Assembly: GCA_030762175.1 (NCBI GenBank)
Contig: CM060846.1
Coordinates: 311,718,012 to 311,782,011 of the forward strand
Source: Metallyticus violacea
Lineage: Eukaryota; Arthropoda; Insecta; Mantodea; Metallyticidae
Direction: 5' to 3'
DNA length: 64,000 bases
A model generated the notes under the pieces. That model searched no databases. It worked only from the letters and a program-made list of their open reading frames with translations, and was not told the DNA's origin. The translations under genes were made by a program, and so were the position numbers. Shown piece by piece: positions 49,701-61,430 of the stretch (position 1 is the first letter of the stretch; every line of letters starts with the position of its first letter).

Positions 49701-51654
49701 TTTCAGTAACGTTATATGACAGTTCATATATTTTTTAATATCTGTTAAAATTTCGTATCATTATACACTATTTCCGAGTAAGACCATGCTAAGGAGAGGC
49801 AGTGTAACACTGAATTTGCGTAGAGTCATTTCTGTAGATGTTGATATGTTGTGACTATTGATACAATCTTCGTGTTCACTCATAAATCGAACGGATTACC
49901 GTATCGAAACATGTACGAAGCTATTGAAAGGAGAGCTCTTACTATGTAGAGTGAAATGTTCAACTAATAGGGTTTTGTTTCATTAGAAACTACATATTGT
50001 TCTCTGTATTAAGAACGAACATTTGCCGCTCTGATTCTTGTCATCCAGAGGATATAGAAATAATATACTTTCAAACTTGAGACAATAGGCCAGCAGAAGT
50101 AGCCCAAAAGAACAAAGATACCCTGTGTCGGAGGAGCACTCTCATAAATTGTATTTAATGTGATACTTTCTATTAGTTTTCTTTGTGAATTAACAATTTC
50201 AGAATTATTAGAAATAAATAAAGCTGGAAAGGATACAAAGAGGGCAATTAATCAAAGAATTATTAACTCAGCAGCCCCCATCTTTCAGCCTCAGAGAATT
50301 ATGGAAACAATGATATCACAGAGCCAATCTAGGCACCAAAAATGTTGTGTAGTAGAATATTTCTGTATATCTAGTACCACTGATGTTTATTATCCTTCAA
50401 ATTAGTGAAACTATGAGTTCTCAGTAATCATTTATATGTATCCACACTGTGATAAAATTGCAATGCAGAATAAGAAAAATAATTTTATTTTTTAAGCTAC
50501 AGCCAAACAAATATTGGTCTATATAAAAATAAATAATCTTCAAACCTGGCTGTGATAAATTCTCCCACCAGCATCAACGGAAGTTAAAAGCTTATTCTTC
50601 TGCTTTGACAAGCAATCTACCGCTTTCTTTAAAAACCGCTCCTCTTTCTGGAGAAGGGAGTTTTTCTACTAGGCGCATTTTGGTAGAGAATTCCTAAATG
50701 AAATGACCTCTTGCCCCCAGAAGCAATCGGGGAGTAACCTTTTGTTCTCTTTAGTGCCAAAACGATATTTTTAATGAAAACATACTGACAAGAAATTGTG
50801 TACAATAATTAAAATAGACTGGTCATTTCTTGAAAAGTTGTTTGTTTAGTGCACAATAGTTTTACTAGCTTACACATGTTTTTATTTTGAAACTTCGCTA
50901 CTGTACAGAGCAGTGAGCTTATTTTTCAGTCGGATGCCGTCAAACATTTTCCATGGTTACTTAACAGACTTTGAAAATGATTTCCAGGAGAAGCTTTATA
51001 ATACTGCTCATACTTTTAATTTGAGAATAAATATAAAAATAATTATGTTTAAGACGAGAGTTAATATTATGAAACACTTCTGTAAGTTTAAAGTTGACGT
51101 TTCTCTTCTTTGAAGGTTCTGCTTGAGATGCTGTTTCTTGATAAAGGACTATCGGGCGGTGACTTTATTTAATTTTCTTTTGACAGAATAGAATACTACC
51201 TGCTTTGTTCTGAACAATGTTATGAAACACATCCTTAAAGTACAGCATGTATTTAAAAGAGAAGAAACACCTGATATCTTCCAGAAGTTACAGAAAACCA
51301 ACAACAGTTCATTAAAAATAATGACAGTAATTCATCAGAGGACTTACATTAAGAAAAAATCACAATTTATTCTTGTTCTTCAAACAATGTAGCATTGAGG
51401 AAAAGCTCCATCATGTTGGAAAAAATTTGGAACACTGTCTGTAGATATTTACCCCAAAATTAGCACGTTTAGGAGAACTTAAAAATGGTGCTAATGCATT
51501 AGGTATGCCAAAACATTTTAGAAACCAAATGTAAACCCAATAGTGTTTTAACTACTTTCGAATTCTGATATGAAATGCAGAATAGGATCTGCAAGAGCCC
51601 GGCCTGTCAGTCGTTACTTAATGTCACAGAATCCTAAGAATATTGATTGTACTT

Positions 51655-51655
<1 letters not shown>
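46741..51655. other. Unassigned AT-rich DNA
   Basis: Nearly 5 kb without a recognised gene or clear repeat. ACAGGGTGCGCCTCCAGGAA at 48699 resembles the terminus of many insect DNA transposons, but no partner end or transposase was found. Confidence 0.4.

Positions 51656-51658
<3 letters not shown>

Positions 51659-51721
<63 letters not shown>
51659..51721. repeat. Compound (CT)n(AT)n microsatellite
   Basis: About 30 bp of CT followed by about 33 bp of AT. Confidence 0.95.
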
Positions 51722-51724
<3 letters not shown>

Positions 51725-51749
51725 TACTCCTATATATATAGGAGTAGAA
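51722..51749. repeat. Perfect 28-bp palindrome
   Basis: TTCTACTCC, then TATATATATA, then GGAGTAGAA. It is fully self-complementary and directly follows the CT/AT microsatellite. Confidence 0.9.
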
Positions 51750-51785
51750 AAGAGATCTTTGTTTGTTTGTACTTTTTTGTACTCC

Positions 51786-51998
51786 ATGGATTTTTTTCGG
51801 GCGTAAAAATCAAAGTAACGGAATTGAAGCCATGGGCCCCGTGTTGTATATTTACGGCACGTAAAAGAACTTCAAGCTTGAAAGAAGAGGCCTCCGAATG
51901 TAATTTATAGACTTTTTCACGCTCTGAATTGAACGGGATGCTAATGACCTGAAATATTAAAGAGCGCCCGTAAATAAACCAAATAAATAAATAATAGA
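51786..51998 (+). mobile_element. 5'-truncated family A SINE
   Basis: It starts just after the tRNA head, at ATTTTTTTCGGGCGTAAAAA. It continues with AAGCCATGGGCCCCGTG, GCACGTAAAAGAACTTCAAG, GAGGCCTCCGAATG, TTTCACGCTCTGAATTGAA, GGGATGCTAATGACC and AGCGCCCGTAAATA, then AAATAAATAAATA. It lacks Pol III promoter boxes. Confidence 0.85.
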
Positions 51999-52301
51999 TA
52001 TTATCGTCAGAAAATTATGAACAGCTTTTTGTTGGTATAAACTAAATGGTTCGTTCAATAGAATGCTCTGAGTTATAGAAATCTTTATACGAACTTGAAG
52101 TGCTTAAGAACAGCAATATTTCAGTATCTATCATTGCCACTAAATTGTTTTATATCTAAAAACTAAATATCTCAGTAAATAAGCCTTTTTCAATACTTTT
52201 TCAATCAGTTATATTAACCTTTAGCCTATATTAATACATCGCTTACTCATTTCATAACGGTGCATTAGTGGGCCTTCAGTAGCCGTTTGTAATCAAATTG
52301 C
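51999..52301. other. Unassigned DNA
   Basis: Nothing recognised. Confidence 0.4.
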
Positions 52302-52400
52302 GAGGTGTGTTCAATAAATAATTGCCATACTTTACAAGCATCATTTCTAGCGCTAATCTTTTATTCGAAAAGTATAAGTTTTATTATTCTCATTATGTGT
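52302..52400 (+). mobile_element. Solo mariner end
   Basis: CGAGGTGTGTTCAATAAATA is a mariner-type terminal repeat. It shares GTTCAATAAATAATT with the mariner at 36196, and what follows resembles 5' untranslated mariner sequence (an ATTTCT-GCGCTAA block like 36229-36245). No transposase or second end follows. The right limit is approximate. Confidence 0.6.
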
Positions 52401-53094
52401 TCAACAAATTGGGAGTAATATTTATCGGTGAATGTGTTTTGGGGTGTTGTTTGCAGAAACTATAATTGCATACATCTATAATAGTTCATTTATTAGTAAT
52501 TATACAGAGAAAGTTGTTTCATAAAATTAGGTAAGAAATGCCAAAGTTGTCTGTCTTTCCTTTACTTTGAAGAGATTTCACTACGCTCATTTAAAGGTTT
52601 TGTTTTCATTTCGACCTGTTGGAAGCAACGCATACCTTAGAGCAAATATAAAGTATTTTATAATGGATACTTTTAGCCCTGTTATGATCTAAATTTTAAA
52701 CAAAATACTAATTTAGTACTTCGAATTCCATTTGTCTGAAGTAATTATTATTTTAATTTTAAAACTTTGATATATCGTTTCATGTTGCCTGGTATGTCAT
52801 ACACTTACTGTTGAAACGTATTAAAATACTATTTTAACCACTGACCAAAATTAAGACACTTATAGTCATCTTAACACTGAAAAAGCAATGAATATCCTTG
52901 ATGTGAGTTGAAACTTTCAATGAAAGCAGTCTTAGTCACAGTGTTAACGACTAATTCATATTTTATCACCGTGCCTAAATCCGCTGTTTGCTCCATTCAA
53001 ATCTTAATCCTCCGCCATTCTCAGAAGCACATGAGCCCGGGAAGCACATGCTTCATTTACTTCAGTGTTTTTTATTAAGCTAGGGTATCTGTTG
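52401..53094. other. Unassigned AT-rich DNA
   Basis: Nothing recognised. Confidence 0.4.
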
Positions 53095-53427
53095 TAAGTA
53101 ATAACTTATAACTAGAAGTTTCTTCCGGGCTTGGAAGCCGTGGTCTGTTGGAGCTAAGGAGTCCAAACGTTTCATCCCCACCTGCGGAGGACATCTTCAG
53201 TGGCGTTGTCTGAGTCGTGCCAGAGACTGCGGAGCGCAGTCTGAGTCTTCTAGGCGAAGGTTCTGGCACGACTCAGACAACGCCACTGAAGATGTCCTCC
53301 GCAGGTGGGGATGAAACGTTTGGACTCCTTAGCTCCAACAGACCACGGCTTCCAAGCCCGGAAGAAACTTCTAGTTATAAGTCTGACTCCGGCCTTGAAA
53401 GCTTCCGACCACTAAGTAATAACTTAT
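53095..53427. mobile_element. Perfect 120-bp inverted repeat insertion with 15-bp TSD
   Basis: The left arm (53105-53224) and right arm (53262-53381) are exactly reverse-complementary over 120 bp. The 37-bp spacer itself starts with a small hairpin (GACTGC-GGAGC-GCAGTC). The right arm continues about 30 bp (TCTGACTCCGGCC...) that has no left counterpart. Identical 15-bp flanks TAAGTAATAACTTAT (53095-53109 and 53413-53427) look like a target duplication. Each arm holds CTGAAGA (53286-53292 in the right arm), a pairable stretch, then GAAAC (53313-53317). This pattern recalls the hammerhead ribozyme core in Penelope-like retroelement termini, with an extra base and no clear stem III. Frames reading SSAGGDETFGLL on both strands are by-products. 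Family assignment is tentative. Confidence 0.8.
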
Positions 53428-53639
53428 TTTGACAAGATACAAAATATTTAAAAAGAAAACACTTGATTAGAAATGGAGAAGGAATCTTTGGTAGAAAGCA
53501 CATATTTTAATAGTTTATTAAGGAGTTTCTTTCTTTGTAACATAAGCAAAATAATTAGATACGTTGTGGTATTTTACATTTAATAAATTCAAATAATAAT
53601 GTTGAATTAGATTGGTAGGATCAGAAGATACATTTTTGG

Positions 53640-54096
53640 CACTTCGCCGTGCTCAAGGGCTGGCAGTTTGTGTCTACATGAGAAAGGGATGGAATGAATG
53701 AAATACCGGGTAGCCAGGATCCAGGGCGCTGAGGTAGACGGATTACCCCAGATAGAATAACCCGATATTGGAGGGGTCCCCCTCCACCCTTCCTTGTAAA
53801 AGCCTTTTCCATACGAAACCCTGCGACTGAAACCTTCCCAAAGCTTAAGCCACCGTCACACCGCACACAGCAACAGCGCTCTCGACCCTGTAACAGAACA
53901 AAAGGAATGAAATGAGATTAAGTATGAGAGAATAAAATTGCTGGAAAGAAAAAAATACATTCCTATAATTCGCCAAAGCGACCAGGGGAAATTACGAAAA
54001 AGTCAAAAGTCAAGATGGCCGGCCCCATGAGATTTGAAACCGGGATCTCTCAAATGCAAGTCCACAGGGGAACCATCTGAGCCATCTCGCTCGGTA
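53640..54096 (-). mobile_element. tRNA-derived SINE, family C
   Basis: This is the best-preserved family C copy. On the minus strand the head reads CCGAGCGAGATGGCTCAGAT, GGACTTGCATTTGAG and B-box-like CGGTTTCAAATC. Then TTTCCCCTGGTCGCTTTGGC, TCTCATTTCATTCC, CAGGGTCGAGAGCGC, GTGTGACGGTGG, AAGGTTTC, and a 3' end with CTGGCTACCCGG, CATCCCTTTCTC and AGCCCTTGAGCACGG. No duplication identified. Open frames within it are spurious. Confidence 0.85.
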
Positions 54097-54147
54097 AAAT
54101 AACGATGTTACCCGAAAACGAACTAAAAAAAGATCAGTGAATAAACA

Positions 54148-54424
54148 CCACCACGGGTGTCCCAGGTCGTTAAAGCGCGGACTCGTGAGCGGGAGGTCTG
54201 GGGTCCGAATCCCGCCAGGACCGTCCTCCCTGACTGAGGTTTTTTCCAGGTTTTCCTCAGTCCTCATAACTGGCAAATGCCGGGGAGCTACCCTAAACTT
54301 AGGGCTGGAACGTTTCCTTCCTTAAAAAATCTTTTCCCAATATATCATTTCATTTCATGTATCGTCAGTGTCACCGCCTGTGATGCCTGGGTAGTAAAAA
54401 CGGACGTTAATCACTATTAAAAAA
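54148..54424 (+). mobile_element. Full-length family B SINE with 12-bp TSD
   Basis: Head CACGGGTGTCCCAGGTCGTT, GCGCGGACTCGTGAGCGGG, B box GGGTCCGAATCC, CGCCAGGACCG. Body TCAGTCCTCATAACTGGC, GGGCTGGAACGTTTCC. 3' end GGTAGTAAAAACGGACGTTA and A-rich tail. The exact duplication AGTGAATAAACA lies at 54136-54147 and 54425-54436. It lies only about 50 bp from the family C SINE at 53640 and points the opposite way. Confidence 0.92.
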
Positions 54425-54436
54425 AGTGAATAAACA

Positions 54437-57310
54437 TTATAAAGCTCTATGTGCTCCAGAGACGAGATGTCCTTTTCTTCTCATATACTCAATAAAATAT
54501 TTATTTTTATTCTTTGTTTACGTCTAATATATTTCGAAGGTTGTTATTCAATGTCTAATGAAACTTAGCAAATCACGCAGAAAGTGAATTGAAGAATGAG
54601 AATTGGTCATTTATTGATGAAAGTCATGACGTGTTGAAATCGCATGTTTCCTGAAACTTGAAATCAAATTTTACTACCATACAACTTACCACCAGCGCCG
54701 ATAGAGCGTTTTGCTAAGTAATATGCGTACATTGTAATGATCCTTACTTCATATGATGTGCATTTTTCCAAAACCCTTTGTTGCACAGTCATAGTATTTA
54801 AGTCGGTGTTCTGTAGTCATGTTTGAACAAATAAAATTTCTAAGCAAGAAAACATGTATACAACAATAATTAATCATATTGTTATTAATTTCAGGACGAA
54901 TTTTATAAATGAGAAATTACTTTTGGACGGCGCTGTCTTTTAATGTGTATGTAATTTTTCAACGGTAGATGTATAATATGCATTATGCAGCAAAAAGTTA
55001 CCGGCAGCTTTTTGTCAAAGGAAACCACAGATTGATCAACATGGATACATTATGAAAATATGTTCTCTAAGTGTAGCAGAAAATACAGTTGCAACTTGTT
55101 AATATCCTACCAACAAGAATAAGGATGTTATGTTTCCCTCGTACTTCAAATATATCTTGGATATATTTTTGCAACACCCTGTGTGTGAACAGTCGGTCAA
55201 AATAGCATATTGGTGCTAAGTACATTTTACTTGGATGTCACTTGCAGTGCAGACATAGGCTGTTCTTACATAGAGAATCTTGCACGAATCAATAGCTTAC
55301 GTAATTCAGTCATCTCATATTTCGGTCCACCTCGAGTTTTGTTGGGGGCTACCGTACACTGATCCTTGTCAACAACCATTTTGTTACAAAGTTTGCTCAC
55401 TTGGCGTGACATGCCGTGCTATGTCGTGTTTAGTTTCCAAACGAAGGGGGGAACCTATTTATTATCATTAACAGACAATAAAAAGAAGGCAGGCAACAAT
55501 GCCCGAAAGGATTTGTATTTTATTTTTATGGAACATTCCGTTCCAACTAGTCCATTTTCACGAAACTTGAAACCACTTTAAAAGCCCAGTTCTTTGAACA
55601 CTATGTAGTAACCACACCACCTTCTTTATTACGTCAGCTGTCGAAACGGCCAAGAGCGAGAAACAAAACTGCTAGTATATGAGTTTTGAGATAGTTAGTT
55701 GCCTCGAAGCTTCTGTCTTCCAATTCCTAGTGAGACAGCAATATTTATTAGCCTCCCTGCAGCGAACCCGCCTGCTATAGTCTTCACTAACGGTAACTGT
55801 GCCTGCCATCTACTCCACTTGGTGTATCGAATATCTTAGTGATTCATTATCCATGTTACCTTTTGCTAAAGTAGAACCCGAACTTGACGCCTATTGCCAC
55901 CTTTGACGGTGGACTCTATAGTCCCGTTTTCGATCCTAATCGTGGAGCAAGCATTTTGAAACATATGCTCTCCTTTGGAAATGAATTAATCCCGGCCCTC
56001 ACAGTACATTACTGACGATAAGATATCGTCTCTAGTAACCTCAAAAATCTGCTTTAGTACTGTTTAAAAGTATTACTGCATAAAAATATTTAGGTTGTCT
56101 ATAGTTTATATGATCTTTCTTAGTAATGATTTTTATTTAAAAAACTTGCATTACGAAATTACTTTGCTTAATATAATATTCCATTCATTCCTTTGTATTC
56201 AGATCGTGCTATTTTACAGTTATCTACAAATAGAGTATCCACATTCTTAAATCTGAAAATGCTGACTCTCTTCCCCTCATCAACGCATTGTGTATCAACA
56301 TCATTTGTGTAACTTTCCAATCTCCAACATATTTCTTACTAGTCCTAATTGTTTTAAATAATTCCTTGTTTTTATACAGATAGCCAAACATATGCATATA
56401 AAATGTTTAAAGTTAATAATTACTAAAGCAAGTACTTGCACATAATAAATGGAGATTCTTGTCCCCTCCTTGGTACATTGTACTTATTTTACAGAAAAGA
56501 GCCTTTGAACTCTTATGGCCTGGTATTGCAAGCACAAATTGTGTCATTTGCACAATTTCTGCACACTCTTCTTCACTTTTCAAAATATTAATTTAGTCAT
56601 AGCATTTTTCTTGACTTGACCCTGCTTTCTGATCATATTAGGAGACTAAAATTCTTTACACCAGAAAAGTTATCAAACTGCTTGCAATCGTCAATTTGTA
56701 CACATCGCTACAGTATATTGCCGATATGACGTCACATTTTGCAACTTCGATTGTTGATTCAATCAGCCTATAGTCAACGTCAAGCGATGTTACTAACAGC
56801 AAGCATAGAAAGCACGCTGAATGTTGTCCATCGTGCGTATGAAACAAAATGTAATAGGACTAATATAAAAAATACGGATTAATTATGGGAATTTTCAAAA
56901 TTTATAGAAATGGCTATTTCATTATAAACATTAGACATGCTCGCATAAATTCTGACGCATAGTAACCCTATTTGTAAATGGCTATATTAGATAACATGAT
57001 GCAAGCATTAGAACTTAAAAATATAAGCCAGTAAATTAAACTTTTAGCGATAAATGAATCACAAACATTAACGGCAAATTTTTTCTTAAAAGGAAAAAGA
57101 AAAAGAAAGAAAGAAAAGCTGTTATCTAGGCTACAACATATCATTTTTAAACAACGAAGATAGTAAATTTAAAAAATAGTATTTCCTATAAAACTATAGG
57201 CTTCTAATTTTACCTATGAAGAAAGAAAAATAAAGAAAACTGAAAATGCCAAGATTCTGTTTTAAGTAATACATGCTCACATCAGTAAAAAAGATTATAT
57301 TGAGTTGGAG
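54437..57310. other. Unassigned DNA
   Basis: No gene recognised. GCAACACCCTGTGTG at 55171 resembles the end of a DNA transposon (ACAGGGTG-type) but stands alone. 55590-56000 is GC-richer without a frame. Confidence 0.4.
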
Positions 57311-57317
57311 GAGAACA

Positions 57318-57733
57318 CTTCAGTATTCCTGCCTTGCTCATGGCTGGCAGATTGCGCCCACGTCCACAATGAGGACACCTCCGGCAGGAAGGGATGAAAT
57401 GCTGCAGACCAGGATCCAGTGGGGGTAACGTGTTTCAAGTTACAACACCCCTATCCACCAAGACGTTGCAGACTCTCAGAAGATCCCTTCCATACCCGAC
57501 ACCGTGTTAAAATATTTCAAAAGTGCAAGCCATCATCACACCTCGACCTGGCATTTTGACAAAACCAACCGAATTAAACTTGACAGCAGAAAATTCCTGG
57601 AGAGTAAAGATCCAACTCAACATTCGCATAATTGACCAGGGGACCAAGGGCAGGATATCCGGTCCCAAAGGATTTGAAAGCGGAACCTCTGGATGCGAAT
57701 ACTAAGCGTTACCATCTGAGCAACCCCGCTCGG
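57318..57733 (-). mobile_element. tRNA-derived SINE, family C
   Basis: On the minus strand: CCGAGCGGGGTTGCTCAGAT, GGTAACGCTTAGTATTCGC, B box CTTTCAAATCC, GGGACCGGATATCC, CCCCTGGTCAATTATGCG, GTGTGATGATGGCTTGC, and a 3' part GGATCCTGGTCTGCAGC, ATTTCATCCCTTCCTGCCGG, GCCAGCCATGAGC. Collinear with 53640. A 60-codon frame inside it is spurious. Confidence 0.85.
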
Positions 57734-60700
57734 TTTAAATCTTGAAAGGAAAATGACAAAATATTCAAATGAATTACAATTAAGATTTTCCTTGCTGCGC
57801 TTGCTTTTAGAACTTTCTACTTAATAATTACTTCAGCTGCATGTAAATTGTATGGAGAACTGATTGCAAGTTTTAGCTTCATTTATATTTTCTATTTAAT
57901 GTAATTTTGTTTTCTAATGAAGGCTATTTATTGCTTTTATAAGAGGTATTAAGTTGATAACTAGATCATTGTCTGCTTTGTTATAAAAATAGTGTATTTA
58001 ATTACTCAGTTAGATGACTAAACATAGGATTGCGACGTGTAAATAAGGATCTAACTATCTATCTATCTATCCGTATGCATTCCCAACTGCCCTGCCCCAT
58101 CGTTCTTAAAGTTGGAAAAAAACGACTACATATGTGGCCTGCAATATCACGGCGCTAAGTTATGTAGCCTGAAAGAAAAAGTATATAAGCAAGGAAAAAA
58201 AAAAACAATTGCACTTTACAGGAAGTCCTTTTAATATGCAAGTGCTCTGCTGAATGAACTAGTGACGTCATGTACAAAAGGTAACATTGAGAAGATTCTT
58301 GGTTCGAGTGCAGTGTAATTTTTCCCCTTTTCTTGCCACTATTTTCCTCTTGCATTACAATCACGTCTACGCTTTCTTGGATTAGAGAGGAAACACACAG
58401 CGTTTACAAACATCTCTGTTTTCTGACACACGTGTGGTCCAGGATACTGTCTTAAATGTGCTCAAGAGATAGATTATTATCAATCACAACACCTCTTGAA
58501 CACGCATCGTTCTTCCTTACACACAACCATAACGCATAGCATGTTGGTAAATTTAAATATTGCTATGATAGCATTAGTAACATGAGGATCTTTGCTGTTT
58601 AATTTTGTGCTTGAACTAAGAATCTACCGAACCCTAATAGGTATTCTCGGTGCATTTTGGGAAAGTGTCTAGCAATTGAAATTAAAAACAAACCTAACCT
58701 ACTTTAAACATCACAATGATTCAAATGCTTTACAAACACCCCAATGACCCTCACACACATTCATTATACTCTTGAAAATAAACTTTTGAAAGCATCTTCA
58801 GTTGCTTCGTGCATGTTCTGCTGCTATCTTTCAACAGAGAGAAATCGAAAATTTTAGGGAGCCAGTAGCATACTAACAGATTTGGGCATGTGATGTTCAT
58901 TATGTTTTTCCAAAAAGTTGCACAAGATTTAAAAAGGCATGCGAGTTGTCAAAATGAAAACCTCTGAAAACTTGTAGTTCCCTTTTTAATGCATTCCTCG
59001 GCTGGCGAAAGTTTTCAAATTTTCATATTTATTATTTAGCCTTGAGGAGCACGCACTTGTGTGCACACCTTCATAAGCTAAGATTGCCATCCACCTGGTC
59101 TTGACCTTGCTCAGACTTTTCCGCACTTTTTTATTTCAAGGATGTGTGCGTAAGCCTGTTACTCATCTCCGAGTATGATCTTTTAAAGTAAATCTGGATA
59201 GTTATTGGCGGTTTCAAGTAATGCAGCACGAAACGCCATCTACTCCTGTCACAGGAAACTCGGAAAAAAATTGCCTGTGCATGTTTCATGTTCACATCTC
59301 CAACGAATTCTCTGTGATGTAGAGCCTTCTTTTGCATCTCTTACTGTTAATTGACTTTTGATCGAGTTCATGTGATCACGTTCTGCTTGCACTCTCAAGG
59401 AATTTTAAGTCATCTTTAATGCTTAATCGTAGTTTATCTATGGAATCTTCTCCGAAACCTTTTTAAGTGATGTTATGACTTAATTTTCTAATTTCTCTAA
59501 TTCTTAAACCATTGAGTTCAATCATCCCTTTTCTTCTTTAGGAAACTCCTTTTAATCTTATCAAATAATATTAGAAATAGAAATTAGAGTAAGGCAGGGC
59601 CTATATTCGCTTCTTTTATACCGAACTGAGAAACATAACAATGCTTATTTTACTTTACGATCATAGGTTTATGTATGTGATATTTATCTCCTTTGTGCAT
59701 TTTAAATGTTTTCATAAAAAACAGAATCATTTTTTAGCTTTAAAATGGTTTTGATCAAACCAGAGACAGAATTTAAAAAATGTATTTGTAAAAATCTTAT
59801 GGGATATGTATGCGACTTTTTTCTTCAAAATTGGATCAAAACTGATGCCCCTGGGAGGAATTCTATTTTAGAAAAAGAACGACGTTTGAGAAAAAAGCGG
59901 GATTATCCCTTATGTTCTACATTGCTTTGTCTGAGGCATTCTCTCCGGAGATTGTTTATTGTGCATTTGTTCTTCTGTGATATTATATTACACATTGAAT
60001 TCCGCTACAGCATTAGCCGTATTAATTTCTATTTTAGATACTATATTTTTGGGGCGTTTTGCTCAAAACGGTCTTTCTAAAGTTTAATTACACCATGGAT
60101 GCCGTATGACAACTCATCAGAGGCCAGTCTCATATACAGTGAGATTATTTGAGTTACAGGCCAGCGGAGCGCGGCTGTGCACTGATAAAAACCAGTCTCC
60201 GAGGCCGTATAACGCATATGAAGATAGCAGTGAGTAGTTTGATAGGAACTTTGTTAGCGAGCAGCTATGCGTTAGTTCGTCATTCGGTACTGTCATTATT
60301 TGCTTCGTTAGTTACGCCATTAAAAAATATAGTCTTGTAGAACGGGAGTTTATGTACAATACATATGTGAAAACGGATATTGGCAGAGAAGTGGTAAGGG
60401 GTTTCCAAGAAAATATCCTGGCAACCGTGTTCAGGTAGAGAAACTGTTCGCTCCGAGAGACAGAATCTCTGAATGACAATAAACGTTTTCCGAATTGCCG
60501 TATCCTTAATTCGATGCACTACAGGAATTTCCTAGCTGATGTTGACAATGTATTGCCGCTGAGGAACATAATTTTCACAATCACTTATAAAACAGATTAG
60601 TACTCATTTTTATCAGTTTTAAAAGTAATTTCATTTTCTGCTTTCAGTAAAAATGTAAATATGACTTTACGCACGCGTGCCGACTCTTATTTCCCCTTTT

Positions 60701-60799
60701 TCGGTTGCAACGGCTGCATTTCTCGGGTGACCCATAACTAAAGTAATTGCACTGTAGATGTACGCCATAATATTTTTATTAATGAACACTAACCTCGTT
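57734..60799. other. Unassigned DNA
   Basis: About 3 kb without a recognised gene. A (CTAT)n tract lies at 58055-58070. A 111-codon + strand frame (59745-60080) has no domain I recognise and is probably chance. Confidence 0.4.
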
Positions 60800-60960
60800 T
60801 TATAGGACTTGTTCGAAATAGTGTCCGTATGCTCTCACGCATTTCCGATATCTTTTAATGAAATTTTCATTCACACGCAACAGCTTTGCTTTCATTTCTG
60901 CCCTGATATTTCTTTATGTTCCTCTACAGTATGGCAAGTATTCCAATAGACCATTTTTTC
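60800..60960 (-). pseudogene. DDE transposase C-terminal relic
   Basis: On the minus strand the frame ends IRAEMKAKLLRVNENF, KRYRKCVRAYGHYFEQVL, then TAA (60800-60802). The arrangement (R-R-I-R-E-helix, then N-F-KR-C--A-G-HFE--L, stop) is the C-terminus of IS630/Tc1/mariner-superfamily transposases. In another frame just upstream, LATEEEK and CHTVEEHKE may continue it. The catalytic core is not readable. Confidence 0.5.
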
Positions 60961-61383
60961 CTCTTCTGTTGCTAAATTTATACAATGCACTACAATAACA
61001 TTTACTTCTTAAACACACTTATTAATAGTACTGGCTCACGAGAGACTTGTGTGATACTGTTTTTCTAAACCTAAGCTAACTTGTAATAACACAAAGAAAA
61101 ACAATATATGCGTGTGTAAGAGCTATTACTGGCTGTCCACGTGCAGCCTTCAGCACGGGAGTTGTTTGATGTAACTTTAGCACAGATGCGGACGTAGGAT
61201 AAAAATAACTGTTGGTAGTTTACAACTGTTACAATTTTTATTGCATTGTCTTTTTATTTTTGTTATAGGATTCAGTAGCGAGAGACTGGTTGCTTTCAGT
61301 AAACCTAACTTAGTCTGAGCGAAACGTCAGTAAAAGTTTTATATATATGACGGAAATAGTATTCTTTTTCAACTATATAGCTA

Positions 61384-61430
<47 letters not shown>

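Noticed and set aside
53075..53432. Two mirror frames reading SSAGGDETFGLL on both strands
   Set aside because: They are the same sequence read from the two arms of the inverted repeat, not two genes.
59745..60080. 111-codon plus strand open frame
   Set aside because: No motif or family resemblance and irregular composition. Probably chance.
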